This document shows positions 15,044 through 23,744 of a DNA stretch of 32,222 bases, in pieces. The notes under the pieces are model-generated. The model made no database searches. It was not told the origin of the DNA and saw nothing but the letters and a program-made list of their open reading frames with translations. The position numbers and the translations under genes are program-made. Position 1 is the stretch's first letter. Every line of letters begins with the position of its first letter. This DNA is from Myxococcales bacterium (GTDB taxonomy: Bacteria > Myxococcota_A > Polyangia > Polyangiales > Polyangiaceae): positions 1 through 32,222 of the forward strand of contig SHZB01000018.1 of assembly GCA_009692485.1 (NCBI GenBank), in the 5' to 3' direction.

Positions 15044-16288
15044 ATGAAATTGTCGGAATTCGTCATCCCCTTGAGCGTTGCGTTTGTCTCGTTCGGCGCC
15101 GCCTGCGCGACCGTGAAGCCGGGCGACGGCGCGTCCAGCCCCAGCATCGAGAGGGCGGCGCACGAGGCCGTCGGTCTGTCCGCCGCCGTGACCCCGCCAT
15201 CGGGGAGCGCGCTTCTCCTGGTGCCAATGCCGTCGGGGAGCGCCGTCCCTAGCGGTTCGCGCACGTTGGGAGCCTTGCTCCAGAACCCACCCGCGCTCGC
15301 GGCAACACCCGCATTCGCGGCGATGGGCGACTCGGGACCCACGAGTTGTCCGGCGGACATGGTGCTCGTGGAGGGCGACTATTGCACTCGCGTCGAGCAC
15401 GACTGCAAGACCGAGTGGTTTGCAGAGCAAAACAAGAAGCGCGTCTGCGAGCAGTTCAAGCCCGGCGCGCGCTGTGTCGGAAGCCGCGAAAAGAAGCGGT
15501 ATTGCGTAGATCGCTACGAGTGGCCCAATCAGAAGGGCGTGCGGCCCGAGGTGATGAACACCTTCTACCAGGCTCAGCTCAAGTGCGCCGCGGCCGGCAA
15601 ACGCATGTGCACCGAGAGCGAGTGGAGCTTCGCGTGCGAAGGCCCAGAGATGAAGCCGTTTCCTTATGGGTACACGCGCGATCCGAGCAAATGCAACGGT
15701 GACCACGAGTGGGACGCGCCCGACATGGAGAAGGTCGGCGCCCGCGACGCGGCCGAGCTTGCGCGAATATGGAAAGGCGTGCCCAGCGGCTCGCAGCCAG
15801 AGTGCGTCAGCGACTTCGGCGTGCACGATATGCCAGGAAATGCGGACGAAGTGTGCGCCGGTGAAGCGAGGGCAAAGTTCGCGGCGGTGAACACCGGGGG
15901 CCCCTGGTACAGCGGAGTACGCAATCAGTGCCGGCCAAAGGTGTACACGCACTCGGAGGACTTTTATTACTACTTCTTGAGCTTTCGGTGCTGCGCCGCC
16001 CCCGATGGCGGGCCGAACGAGGCGTTGACGAAGAAGCAAGTCGCCGACGGCATCTCGGTCGCAGAGGTAGAGCGCCTCGCCGGCTTCACGACGGCTCAGA
16101 TGAAGCAAGTGCTCGAGCTCAAGCAGAAGGGAGAGTGCCAGTGCGATGGCAATCGCCTGCCGGGGCTAACTCTCAAAGGACCAAAGTATCTATGCAAGAC
16201 CATGTGCGGAACCTTGCTGGGCCCCAAGGTGAAAGACGCAACTTCTGCGACCAGGGTCCTGCACAAATCACGGAGAAAGCTCGACTGA
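15044..16288 (+). CDS. SUMF1/FGE-like domain lipoprotein
   Basis: This 414-residue protein has a signal peptide ending at FGAAC (Cys21) and a Ser/Pro/Ala-rich linker to about residue 100 with a repeated PSGSA motif. From about residue 103 it resembles the formylglycine-generating-enzyme (SUMF1) fold: CPADMVLVEGDYC, then YCVDRYEWPN, QAQLKCAAAGKRMCTESEW, FACEGPEMKPFPYG, SDFGVHDMPGNADEVC and FLSFRCCA near residue 320. It is rich in Cys, unlike cytoplasmic relatives, so several disulfides are likely. Such proteins are common in myxobacteria, and many lack catalytic activity; no substrate can be named. The last 80 residues are Lys-rich with CQC and CKTMCG and are not part of the known fold. ATG 15044 fits the signal peptide. 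It ends 10 bp from the convergent large lipoprotein gene. Confidence 0.86.
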   Translation: MKLSEFVIPLSVAFVSFGAACATVKPGDGASSPSIERAAHEAVGLSAAVTPPSGSALLLVPMPSGSAVPSGSRTLGALLQNPPALAATPAFAAMGDSGPTSCPADMVLVEGDYCTRVEHDCKTEWFAEQNKKRVCEQFKPGARCVGSREKKRYCVDRYEWPNQKGVRPEVMNTFYQAQLKCAAAGKRMCTESEWSFACEGPEMKPFPYGYTRDPSKCNGDHEWDAPDMEKVGARDAAELARIWKGVPSGSQPECVSDFGVHDMPGNADEVCAGEARAKFAAVNTGGPWYSGVRNQCRPKVYTHSEDFYYYFLSFRCCAAPDGGPNEALTKKQVADGISVAEVERLAGFTTAQMKQVLELKQKGECQCDGNRLPGLTLKGPKYLCKTMCGTLLGPKVKDATSATRVLHKSRRKLD

Positions 16289-16298
16289 CGGGCTGGGT

Positions 16299-19200
16299 CT
16301 ATTGCTTCGCACGGGCGGCTTCGGATTGGAGGAGGCCGGTCGCGGTGTCGATGAATTGGGCAATCGCCTGATTGGCAGTTACGCGCTGGTCTGTATTGCC
16401 ATTACGGAGGAGATTGCCATTCCGGAGGAGGGTCGTCGCCGCGCAGATCGGTTCGCGCTCTTTCGAGGGAAAGGCGAGGCATAAAAGGCGGTAGGAGCCG
16501 AGCGTTTTTTGGGTATCGATGGGCTCGGCGGCGAGCACGGCGGCGGCGTGGTGTAACAGCAATACGAGCGCGCCGAGGTCGGGGGAGAGCTTGCGCCAGG
16601 TGTCGATGAAGTGGTCAGTCTTGGTGAGGGCGAGGAGCGGCGCGGGGTGACCGTCTTTGGCGATGCGAGCGGCGAATTGGAGCAGCTCGAAGCGGCGAAC
16701 GGGAGATGAGAGAGAGCTCGTGAGCGCGTCCATGAGCGGGATGTCGTCGTCGTGAGTGTGGGGCAGGGCGCACAGGAGGGCCACGCTCAAGGCATCGGCT
16801 TGCAGGGCGGCGCCGAGCTCGGACTTGCGACCGAGCGTGCGCGCAAGGACGATGAGCTCTTCGCTGCAGTGCTGTGGGTGCCGCTGGTTGGCGAGCAGGG
16901 TCGCGGCGTCGGCGAAGCGCTGGTGAGTTTTGAGCTCTGTGACGGCGTCGGAGAAGAGGGCGGGCTCGTAGCGACGCTCGGAGGCGGCGGCGAGGAAGGC
17001 GTCGAGCGAACGCAAGGCCGCGCACTCGGGCGGGTCTTGCGGGGAAGCCGCGGCGAGGCGTGGCAGGTGGGGCAGGCCGTCGGCGATGCGGAGGCCGAGC
17101 GCGAGCGAATAGTTGCCGCACGCGGGACGGCGGAATCGATCGGGATCGCCCAGTTTTTCCGTGCAATTCAGCGGCGCGAAGAGTGTCGCGAGCGAGTCGG
17201 AGGCGCGCGCGGCGACCGGCTCGAGGCCACCGACATCCGCGAGCCAAGTGGGCAAGGGCGTGAGGGCGGATGCGACGGCGGCGTCGTCGGCGCGATCTCC
17301 CAAGGCGCGGCGCTCGAGCGCGAAGAGCGCACCGGCGAGGAAGGGCTCGCCCGCTTCGGCGCTCTGTTGCGCGGCGAGCGCGATGGTGGCGGTGGCGTCG
17401 CGGAGCCAGCTGCCGTCCGGCTCGGGGCTGACGGCTGCGTCACCGAGGCGCGAGACTCCGGTCCACGCGCCCATGGCCGCGCGCGCGTGACGGCCAGCGC
17501 GCACGCCGTCGCCCGTGAGCCGGTAGAGCACGCTGGTGAGGAGGGCTGCGTGTGCGAAGAAGCGGGCGCCGTCTGCGCGTGCGCTGGAGGAGTTGCGCGG
17601 TTCGAAGGAGACGTCGAGCGAGCTCGAGCTCTTGGCGCCAAGCTCCACGACGCCGAGGCCGACGTTGAAGGTGCTGGCGTTGGTGAGCAAGGGGCTCCCG
17701 AGCGAGATGCTCTCGTCGGCGCTGAAGATCCAGTTGCCCCGTTGCTCGCGGAAGCGAAAGTGCTGACGCGGCACGGCGAGGCCGTCCTTCTCGGCGCGCG
17801 CGAGGACCGTCTCGAGGAGCGCGAGCGCATCTGTGCGTTGGCCGGCGCGAAATTGTTCGAGGGCACGGCGCACGGTGAAGATCGGGGTCGCGTCGGGGGG
17901 CACGCACACGCCCTCGGTCGCGAACGCGAGCGCGGCTCGGAGCGCAGCTTCGTCACGACCGCGCATGGCCTGTTCGGTGCGGAGCGTGAGCGGCACAAGG
18001 ATGGGGCGCCGGCGCGAGCGCGCGACCTCGAGGGTGGTGAGGGGAGGCTCCTTGTCCGTCGCGATGAGGACGGCGTGCGACATCAATAAGAGGACGTCGC
18101 CGGCGATGGTGGCGTCGCGCTCGAAGGCTTGTGCGGCGAGCGCGGTGAGGGCCTCGGCCGGGGAGCTCGCGGCGAGCAGAGTGCCGACCGCGCTCGGTTC
18201 GTCGAGCCACGCGAAAGCGGAGAAAGCGGAGGAGGCATGGGGCGTTTCGAAGACTGCGCGGAGGGCCGAGAAGAGCCGAAGACCGTGCGAGCGCAGCTGG
18301 GCGGTGTCGGGTGCGTCCCCGGGCGCGAGCAGGCGCAGGAGCAGGTAGCTCTCGGCGATGGCCGTCGCGATGTCGGAGTCGAGCGGGCCCCCGAGGGCGG
18401 CGGCGACGATCGTGCGCGCCTCGTCGTGAGCGATGGCGAGCTTGAGTTTTTGCGTGCCGCGGGACGCGAAATCGAGGGCGTCGCTGACGACGAGCGCGAG
18501 CAGCATCACGCGCGGCGACACGGGCCGATCGCTTGGGCGTGCGCGGGCGAGCCCGAGGAGGCGGCGCTGTTTTTTTCGCAGCCGCTCGAAGGCGTCACGG
18601 AGCGGGTCGGTCGGGATGCGCGGCGCCGACTCGCATGAACCGGATGGCGTCGGAGTGCGCACGAGGGTGGCCACGGCGGTGATGGTGCCGTCGGTGAAAT
18701 CGACCAGCTCGTTACGAAAGTCGATGTCGCTCGGGGTCGGGGCGGCTCCATCGTCGAGGCCGGAAATTGCGGCAACTAGGGCCACGCGGGCAGTTGTTCG
18801 CGAGTTCGTGAACAAGCGCGGGTTCGCGACGGCGGCGTCGAGCGAGCCATCGAAAACGAGCGGGAGATAGCGAACGATCGCTGCGGAGAGCGCGGCGAGC
18901 GTGGGCTGCGGCAGTGGTCCGCCGAGCGCGTCGGCGATGTGCGGCGCTCCGGTGGCGAGCGCGTCGGTGTGTCCGAGGGTGAGGCCGAGCACGGCGTGTG
19001 CGGCGTGAAGGCCCGCGAGCCCCCAGCTATGGCCGGCGCCGACGGGGCCGCGGAGCTTTTCACCGAGCGCGTCGAAGAGCTTGGCGAGCTGTGGGCCCTG
19101 GCCGAAACCCGGCTCAGACATCGCGAGCGCCACGGCCAGGAGCCCCGCGTCGTAGAGCTCGGACACGCTCGCGGCGGCGCGGACTTTAGCGGCCTCCGCG

Positions 19201-20663
19201 TTCGCCAGCGCCTTCGCCAGCGCGTCACGAAGCGCGGGCGATTCGGCGACGCCCGGGAGGTAACTGAGCTGCGCGAGCGTGACGATCCGCATGCGGCCGG
19301 GCGCGCTGTCGGCGAGTTTTTCGAGCGCCGCGAGGTGGGCCGCGGCGAGCTCTTCGACGTGGCGGTGGGTGGCGCCGCCGTCGAGCCCGACCATCGCTCC
19401 GGTGCCACGCTGAACGAGCAGGCCATCGAGGAAGAGCCACGCGGTCTTCGTCGCGGCGACGAGCTCGACGGCGCGCTGGTAGCGCACGCTCCAAGGCTCG
19501 ATGCCGAGGCGCTCGGCGGATTCGCTTGCGGGCGGGGCTGCGACATCGAGGGAATACGCGAGCGCGTGGACGAACTCGAGATCGGCCGCGGACGTGATCG
19601 ACGGAGCCAAGGGGAGGGAGCAACGCGCGGGCGTGCTGAGTCGCCGATCGAGCTGAGCCATCCGCGAGGGATCGAGCTCGGCCGCGATGCGTGGTCGGCG
19701 CCGCGCAAACTCAGCTTCGGTCCCGCTCGCGGCGGCGCGAACGAACAACACATCGGCATACGCGCTCGAGCCAGCGGGCAGGGCGAGCGCGAGGGGGTCG
19801 GGTGTCGTCAGCGGCGGTGGCGGTGTCGTTGGCGATATCGGCGGTGTTGTCGGCGGTGTCGTCGTCGGCGGTGTCGTCGTCGGCGGTGTCGTCGTCGGCA
19901 CGGGAGCTTCCGCGAGCGCGAGGCCGCTCTTCGTGAAGAGCGCGAGCGCGTGGCGTAGGCGCGCACCCGGCTCCGTGTCGGGGCCGAAGCGGAGGGCGTG
20001 GCGTTCTAGTTCGTCGATCTCGCGCGCGGCGGCGACATAGTCGAAGCGGCCGGCGAACATGACGGCGCGATCGAGCGTTCGAGCGACCCGCGCTGCCTCC
20101 GCGATGCGCGCCTCAGGAACTCGAATGGTGGCAGTGAGGCCGAAGGTCATCGGTGCGAGCGCGTCGTCGGGAAAGAGCTGCACGGCACTCTTCGTGTCCG
20201 TCGAGCCCGTCGCGAAGAGCTGCGCTACTCCGGCGGCGCGGCCGATCGCCATCAGCGTCGCCCCGGTCGAGACGTGGAGCGGGCGCGAGCGTTCGGGCAC
20301 GGCGATGGCGAAGATCCCGTCTTGGCATGCGGCGGCCGTCGTCTGCGCGAGCGCCGGCTCGAAGCTCACGACCGCGACGCAGTCGGTGCGCGCGGCCAGC
20401 TCGCGGTAGAGAAGGACGAGGCCGGGCGTGCCGGTCTTGCGTGCGAGCGCGGCGAGCCGAATGGGGACATCGACCGAGGACGCGGCGAGCACCGCTGCCT
20501 CGCACGCGGCGACCGTGACGCAGGCCTTGTCCGACGACGGCGGCGCGGGCACGGCGGGTGGAGTGCAACCGAGCGTCGCGAGCGTGAGGCTCAGCGAGAG
20601 GCAAAGCGCGAGGCCCACCGCGCGGCGCACCGAGAGGCTCACCCAGAGGCCAACCGATGCCAT
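16299..20663 (-). CDS. Very large lipoprotein of unknown function
   Basis: This 1454-residue protein starts at ATG 20663, which places a signal peptide (LALCLSLSLTLATLGC, lipidated Cys33) at the N-terminus. A start 66 bp upstream (ATG 20729) is in frame but would run through the 40-bp palindromic element. A Thr/Pro linker (PTTTPPTTTPP and similar) lies near residues 256-290. The rest is almost wholly Ala/Leu-rich helix with many Arg/Glu pairs, for example RYEPALFSDAVTELKTHQRF and ALFALERRALGDRADDAAVA. This is the look of tandem TPR- or alpha-solenoid-type repeats, though no TPR consensus was clear. No enzyme motif was found. It is a single gene on the minus strand, convergent with the SUMF1-like gene and divergent from the toxin-antitoxin pair. 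Confidence 0.82.
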   Translation of the reverse strand: MASVGLWVSLSVRRAVGLALCLSLSLTLATLGCTPPAVPAPPSSDKACVTVAACEAAVLAASSVDVPIRLAALARKTGTPGLVLLYRELAARTDCVAVVSFEPALAQTTAAACQDGIFAIAVPERSRPLHVSTGATLMAIGRAAGVAQLFATGSTDTKSAVQLFPDDALAPMTFGLTATIRVPEARIAEAARVARTLDRAVMFAGRFDYVAAAREIDELERHALRFGPDTEPGARLRHALALFTKSGLALAEAPVPTTTPPTTTPPTTTPPTTPPISPTTPPPPLTTPDPLALALPAGSSAYADVLFVRAAASGTEAEFARRRPRIAAELDPSRMAQLDRRLSTPARCSLPLAPSITSAADLEFVHALAYSLDVAAPPASESAERLGIEPWSVRYQRAVELVAATKTAWLFLDGLLVQRGTGAMVGLDGGATHRHVEELAAAHLAALEKLADSAPGRMRIVTLAQLSYLPGVAESPALRDALAKALANAEAAKVRAAASVSELYDAGLLAVALAMSEPGFGQGPQLAKLFDALGEKLRGPVGAGHSWGLAGLHAAHAVLGLTLGHTDALATGAPHIADALGGPLPQPTLAALSAAIVRYLPLVFDGSLDAAVANPRLFTNSRTTARVALVAAISGLDDGAAPTPSDIDFRNELVDFTDGTITAVATLVRTPTPSGSCESAPRIPTDPLRDAFERLRKKQRRLLGLARARPSDRPVSPRVMLLALVVSDALDFASRGTQKLKLAIAHDEARTIVAAALGGPLDSDIATAIAESYLLLRLLAPGDAPDTAQLRSHGLRLFSALRAVFETPHASSAFSAFAWLDEPSAVGTLLAASSPAEALTALAAQAFERDATIAGDVLLLMSHAVLIATDKEPPLTTLEVARSRRRPILVPLTLRTEQAMRGRDEAALRAALAFATEGVCVPPDATPIFTVRRALEQFRAGQRTDALALLETVLARAEKDGLAVPRQHFRFREQRGNWIFSADESISLGSPLLTNASTFNVGLGVVELGAKSSSSLDVSFEPRNSSSARADGARFFAHAALLTSVLYRLTGDGVRAGRHARAAMGAWTGVSRLGDAAVSPEPDGSWLRDATATIALAAQQSAEAGEPFLAGALFALERRALGDRADDAAVASALTPLPTWLADVGGLEPVAARASDSLATLFAPLNCTEKLGDPDRFRRPACGNYSLALGLRIADGLPHLPRLAAASPQDPPECAALRSLDAFLAAASERRYEPALFSDAVTELKTHQRFADAATLLANQRHPQHCSEELIVLARTLGRKSELGAALQADALSVALLCALPHTHDDDIPLMDALTSSLSSPVRRFELLQFAARIAKDGHPAPLLALTKTDHFIDTWRKLSPDLGALVLLLHHAAAVLAAEPIDTQKTLGSYRLLCLAFPSKEREPICAATTLLRNGNLLRNGNTDQRVTANQAIAQFIDTATGLLQSEAARAKQ
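19852..19896 (+). repeat. 15-bp tandem repeat encoding a Thr/Pro linker
   Basis: GGCGGTGTCGTCGTC is repeated three times (19852-19866, 19867-19881, 19882-19896), with degenerate relatives back to about 19813. On the minus strand it encodes the TTTPP repeats of the large lipoprotein. The unit is a multiple of three. Confidence 0.88.
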
Positions 20664-20690
20664 GCGCGATGCACACGCCGAGGCGATGTT

Positions 20691-20730
20691 CGAGACAGTG
20701 GCGCTCGCGAGCGGCGTCAGGGCTTCCATA
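20691..20730 (+). repeat. 40-bp palindrome-centred element, copy 1
   Basis: This element matches 21588-21627 at 36 of 40 bases in the same orientation. Its core is the perfect 12-bp palindrome CGCTCGCGAGCG (20702-20713). Both palindrome differences between the copies are compensatory. The core is about 45 bp upstream of the large lipoprotein start at 20663. The two copies are 897 bp apart and bracket the toxin-antitoxin pair. Confidence 0.88.
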
Positions 20731-20892
20731 GCAACGACGTCTACCTCATCGCCAACAAGCAGAACATGAAGCGTGACGAGCTACTCCCGCTGCTCGACGA
20801 CAACGCTCCCGACCCCGCGATGTTCGATAGCGAGCACACGCCGAGCGCGGTCCGCCTTGCACGCTCGTGTCAGATTCCATACCGTCGTACGC

Positions 20893-21153
20893 ATGACACG
20901 TACGTCTCGCGGGCCGCGAAGAACGGCTCCCGCAATCCGAGCCACTGCACTACGCGCAGATCTGTATCGCCTGCTTGATCACGTGCTCGAAACCGGGCAA
21001 CCCGTGCGAGTTGAACGCAAAGGCAAAGTACTTCGTATCGAACCCGAGGCATCGGCTTCCAAGTTGGAAAGCTTGTTGCCGCAACCGGACTTGATCATCG
21101 GCGATCCGGACGACCTTGTTTCCATTGATTGGTCGGACGAATGGAAACCATAG
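20893..21153 (+). CDS. Antitoxin, Phd/YefM-like
   Basis: This 86-residue protein starts at ATG 20893. The body reads AIRATALRADLYRLLDHVLE, TGQPVRVERKGKVLRIEPEA, then LIIGDPDDLVSIDWSDEWKP. The first part is the Phd/YefM-type DNA-binding fold (the A-x-x-L-R-x-x-L-Y-x-L-L-D motif). The acidic, Trp-containing tail is typical of antitoxins that wrap a PIN-domain toxin. An extra Arg-rich N-terminus (MTRTSRGPRRTAP) precedes the usual start of the fold; no ATG lies closer, and no strong Shine-Dalgarno is seen. CGTACG occurs twice around the start (20886-20891 and 20899-20904) and could be an autoregulatory operator. The gene overlaps the toxin by 13 bp, the normal arrangement for a type II pair. Confidence 0.85.
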   Translation: MTRTSRGPRRTAPAIRATALRADLYRLLDHVLETGQPVRVERKGKVLRIEPEASASKLESLLPQPDLIIGDPDDLVSIDWSDEWKP

Positions 21154-21527
21154 TCCACCTCGATACGCACGTGGTTGTGTGGCTTGCTGCTGGCGATCGC
21201 GGCCGGTTGCGACGCGTTTGGCCGAGGCTCCTCCGCTCAAAACTCGTCATCTCGCCGATGGTCGCCCTCGAGCTCGAGTATCTGCACGAGATCGGACGAC
21301 TCCGAGACAAGGGAGCTGTGGTGCTCAAACAGCTCGTCTCGAGTGTTGGCGTGCAAATGGCGCTGACTCCCTTCCCGACCGTCGTCGAGGAAGCCCTCAA
21401 GATTCGCTGGACGCGAGATCCCTTTGACCGATTCATCGTCGCCCAAGCAATCGCCGAAGGCGTCCCGCTCCTTACCAAGGACAAGCGCATTCGAGATCAC
21501 GTCGCCACCGCAGTCTGGGCACCGTAG
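21141..21527 (+). CDS. PIN-domain toxin (VapC-like ribonuclease)
   Basis: This 128-residue protein starts at ATG 21141 inside the antitoxin gene. The PIN fold is clear: LDTHVVVWLAAGD with the first acidic residue (Asp7), SPMVALELEYLHEIGRL with Glu at the second site, DPFDRFIVAQAIAEGVPLLT with the third acidic site, and KDKRIRDH at the end. These are the residues that bind divalent metal in known VapC ribonucleases, so an active RNase is expected. Its likely targets are tRNA or rRNA, as for other VapC toxins, but this cannot be told from sequence. The antitoxin overlaps it by 13 bp. The pair lies between two copies of the 40-bp palindromic element. Confidence 0.9.
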   Translation: METIVHLDTHVVVWLAAGDRGRLRRVWPRLLRSKLVISPMVALELEYLHEIGRLRDKGAVVLKQLVSSVGVQMALTPFPTVVEEALKIRWTRDPFDRFIVAQAIAEGVPLLTKDKRIRDHVATAVWAP

Positions 21528-21587
21528 TGATCTCGCGTGGGTGGGTCCCAAGTAGTGAAGGGTTCCCGACGTACGGATGGCTCTGCG

Positions 21588-21627
21588 CGAGACAGTGGCG
21601 TTCGCGAACGGCGTCAGGGCTACCATG
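21588..21627 (+). repeat. 40-bp palindrome-centred element, copy 2
   Basis: This is the second copy of the element at 20691-20730. Its core is the perfect palindrome CGTTCGCGAACG (21599-21610). Relative to copy 1, C to T and G to A changes at mirrored positions keep the palindrome. The core centre lies about 40 bp upstream of the oppA GTG. The last bases form an ATG (21625). Confidence 0.88.
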
Positions 21628-21648
21628 CGCGGCAGGTTAAACCCGTGA
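21625..21648 (+). other. Possible seven-codon leader peptide overlapping oppA
   Basis: ATG 21625 opens MRGRLNP and stops at TGA 21646-21648, overlapping the oppA start as GTGA. CAGGG sits upstream within the palindromic element. The same GTGA overlap is used at later junctions of this operon, which supports the idea that the ribosome could be coupled from this leader to oppA. There is no other support. Confidence 0.25.
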
Positions 21649-23744
21649 AGCGCAGCAGCTTGGTACGCGGCGGAGGTGGAGGCGCGCAGGAGTCCCGGCT
21701 CTGGTCCTTGTGGTCCTGGGCGCTCGCGCTCGTACTGCTCGCGGCGTGCAGGGCGGAGAGCGAGCCGGGCTATTTCGGGACCGTCGGGCGGCGTGGAGGA
21801 GCGCCGAACACGTTCTACGTCAACAACTACGACGAGCCCGAGCACCTCGATCCCGCGCTCGTGAGCGAGAGCGCCGGCTCCACGTTGCTGCTCGAGTTGT
21901 TCGAGCCTCTCGTCGGTGAGCACCCCGCCGATTTGCACGCGATTCAAGGCACAGCGGAGCGTTACGACAAGAGCGACGACAACCGCAGCTATCGGTTCTA
22001 CCTGCGGCAGAATGCGCGCTGGTCCGACGGCCGCGCGGTCGTCGCCGAAGACTTCGCGTGGGCGTGGCGGCGGGTGTTAGTTCCCGAGACGGGCGCGCGC
22101 CAGGTGACGATGATGTTCGCCCTCAAGAACGGGGCGCTGTTTCATCGCGGCGAGCTCGCGGTCCTGAATGCAGAGTTCGGTGGACTTGTCAAGGGCACGC
22201 CCTTGCGGAGCTACGAGCGCACGCCGGAGAACCTGCGTCGCGCGCCGGCTTTGGTGCCCGCCGAGGCGACCCACAAACTCGTCGGCGTGCATCGCGCGAT
22301 GCCGACCTTCACGGGCGTCGCGCCACCGGCGTCGAGCCTGACCGCGGCTGGAGCTGCGGCATCCGTGGCTGGAGCTGCGGCATCCGTGGCACCGAGCCCC
22401 GAGCCGCTCTTTTTCGTGCCGGCGGCGTTGCTCGAGCGGAGCGATGCGGTCCTCGGCGTGCGGGCCACGAGCGAGCACGTCCTCGAGGTCGAGCTCGAGC
22501 AACCGACGCCGTATTTTCTCGAGCTGCTGGGCTACCCCGTGTTCTACCCGGTGCGGCGCGACGTCGTCGAACGGCACGCGGGCTCGGGCGAGGCCGAGCG
22601 CTGGACGCGGCCCGAGCACATCGTCGTGAACGGCCCTTTCACGCTCGCGCGGCACGACTTTCGCTACGAGATGCGTCTCGAAAAGAACCCGTTTTATTGG
22701 GAAAAGGACGCGATCGCCATCGAGCGCATCGTCGTCTTCGAGGTGCCGAGCGCGCAGGCGACGCTCGCGCTCTACAAGACCGGTGAGCTCGACTACCTCG
22801 GCTCGAACGGGGCCTTGCCGACCGGCTCGATGGACCGCTTGCTCGGCTATCGCGATTTCGGGCGAGCCCCGTGGACCGGCACGTACTGGTACGAGTTCAA
22901 CACCGAGCGACCGCCGCTCGACGACGTGCGCGTGAGGCAGGCGCTCAACCTCGCGCTCGACAAACGCGAGCTCATCGACTCGGTCGCGCGCGCCGGCCAA
23001 GCGCCCGCGACCCACTTCGTGCCGGAGCTCACCGGCTCGGGCTACGCGGCTCAGGTGCGCGCCGACAAAGCCGCCGGCGTCGATCCCTTCGCGACCCGCT
23101 TGCTCGGCTTCGACGCGGCCCGTGCGCGCGCTCTCCTCGGTGAGGCGGGCTTCACGGTGCGCGAGCGCGACGGCACCTGGATGGCGGAAGGATTTCCGCC
23201 GCTGGAGGTCCTCTACAACACCTCCGAGGGCCATCGCGCCGTCGCGGTCGCGGTCCAGGCGCTCTGGAAGAAGCACCTCGGCGTCAGCGTCACGCTCCGC
23301 AACGAAGAGTGGAAGGTGATGATCAAGAACATGCGCGACGGTCACTTTCAGGTGGCGCGCTTCGGCTGGGTCGCCGACTACGATCACCCCCACAATTTCC
23401 TCGATACGTTCCTCTCGTACAGCCAGAACAACATGACGCGTTGGCGAGACGAGGCCTTCGACGAAGTGATGGCGCGCGCCGCGGCGGAGCCCGATTCGAA
23501 GCGGAGCATCGCGCTCTACCGTCAAGCCGAAGAGCGCGCCGTCCATGCCATGCCGCGGATGCCGATCTATTTCTACACGAAGAGCTGGCTCATCAAGCCG
23601 TACGTCAAGGGCTTCTATCCGAACGCGATGAACAAGCACCCGATCCACTGGATGTGGCTCGACGAGAGCTGGCGCGCGAACCCCGAGAATCGCCCCGCTC
23701 ACGTACCGCACGAGCTGCCGCCGCCCGGGAGCTACGCGCCGTGA
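21645..23744 (+). CDS. oppA: Oligopeptide ABC transporter substrate-binding lipoprotein
   Basis: This 699-residue protein belongs to the extracellular solute-binding family 5. The signal peptide ends at LLAAC (Cys35), so it is lipid-anchored. Family blocks: NNYDEPEHLDPALVSESAGS, SYRFYLRQNARWSDGRAV, EDFAWAWRRVL, NGPFTLARHDFRYEMRLEKN, FNTERPPLDDVRVRQALNLA, LDKRELIDSV, then FGWVADYDHPHNFLDTFLSY. It captures peptides for the permease encoded next. At about 700 residues it is longer than E. coli OppA (543). Part of the excess is an Ala-rich segment (about residues 225-260) containing a 21-bp duplication. GTG 21645 is preceded by AGG eight bases upstream. The C-terminal 18 codons lie in the first copy of the 56-bp duplication. 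Confidence 0.93.
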   Translation: MKRSSLVRGGGGGAQESRLWSLWSWALALVLLAACRAESEPGYFGTVGRRGGAPNTFYVNNYDEPEHLDPALVSESAGSTLLLELFEPLVGEHPADLHAIQGTAERYDKSDDNRSYRFYLRQNARWSDGRAVVAEDFAWAWRRVLVPETGARQVTMMFALKNGALFHRGELAVLNAEFGGLVKGTPLRSYERTPENLRRAPALVPAEATHKLVGVHRAMPTFTGVAPPASSLTAAGAAASVAGAAASVAPSPEPLFFVPAALLERSDAVLGVRATSEHVLEVELEQPTPYFLELLGYPVFYPVRRDVVERHAGSGEAERWTRPEHIVVNGPFTLARHDFRYEMRLEKNPFYWEKDAIAIERIVVFEVPSAQATLALYKTGELDYLGSNGALPTGSMDRLLGYRDFGRAPWTGTYWYEFNTERPPLDDVRVRQALNLALDKRELIDSVARAGQAPATHFVPELTGSGYAAQVRADKAAGVDPFATRLLGFDAARARALLGEAGFTVRERDGTWMAEGFPPLEVLYNTSEGHRAVAVAVQALWKKHLGVSVTLRNEEWKVMIKNMRDGHFQVARFGWVADYDHPHNFLDTFLSYSQNNMTRWRDEAFDEVMARAAAEPDSKRSIALYRQAEERAVHAMPRMPIYFYTKSWLIKPYVKGFYPNAMNKHPIHWMWLDESWRANPENRPAHVPHELPPPGSYAP
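22347..22388 (+). repeat. 21-bp in-frame duplication in oppA
   Basis: GCTGGAGCTGCGGCATCCGT plus one base occurs twice in a row (22347-22367, 22368-22388), encoding two copies of AGAAASV in the Ala-rich insert of the binding protein. The frame is kept. Confidence 0.9.

Noticed and set aside
16752-18089. A 445-codon open frame on the plus strand within the large lipoprotein
   Set aside because: The composition (Glu/Gly/Arg/Ala) matches a shadow frame. The minus-strand frame is much longer and has a signal peptide.
20766-20978. A 70-codon frame starting MKRDELLPLLDDNAPDPAMF upstream of the antitoxin
   Set aside because: The first 30 residues look protein-like and might be a gene remnant, but the frame overlaps the antitoxin in another phase, has no ribosome-binding site and matches no family I know.
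20691-21627. Integron or phage attachment site around the toxin-antitoxin pair
   Set aside because: There is no integrase, no tRNA and no attC-like structure. The direct repeats have a palindromic core and fit a regulatory or small-repeat explanation as well.
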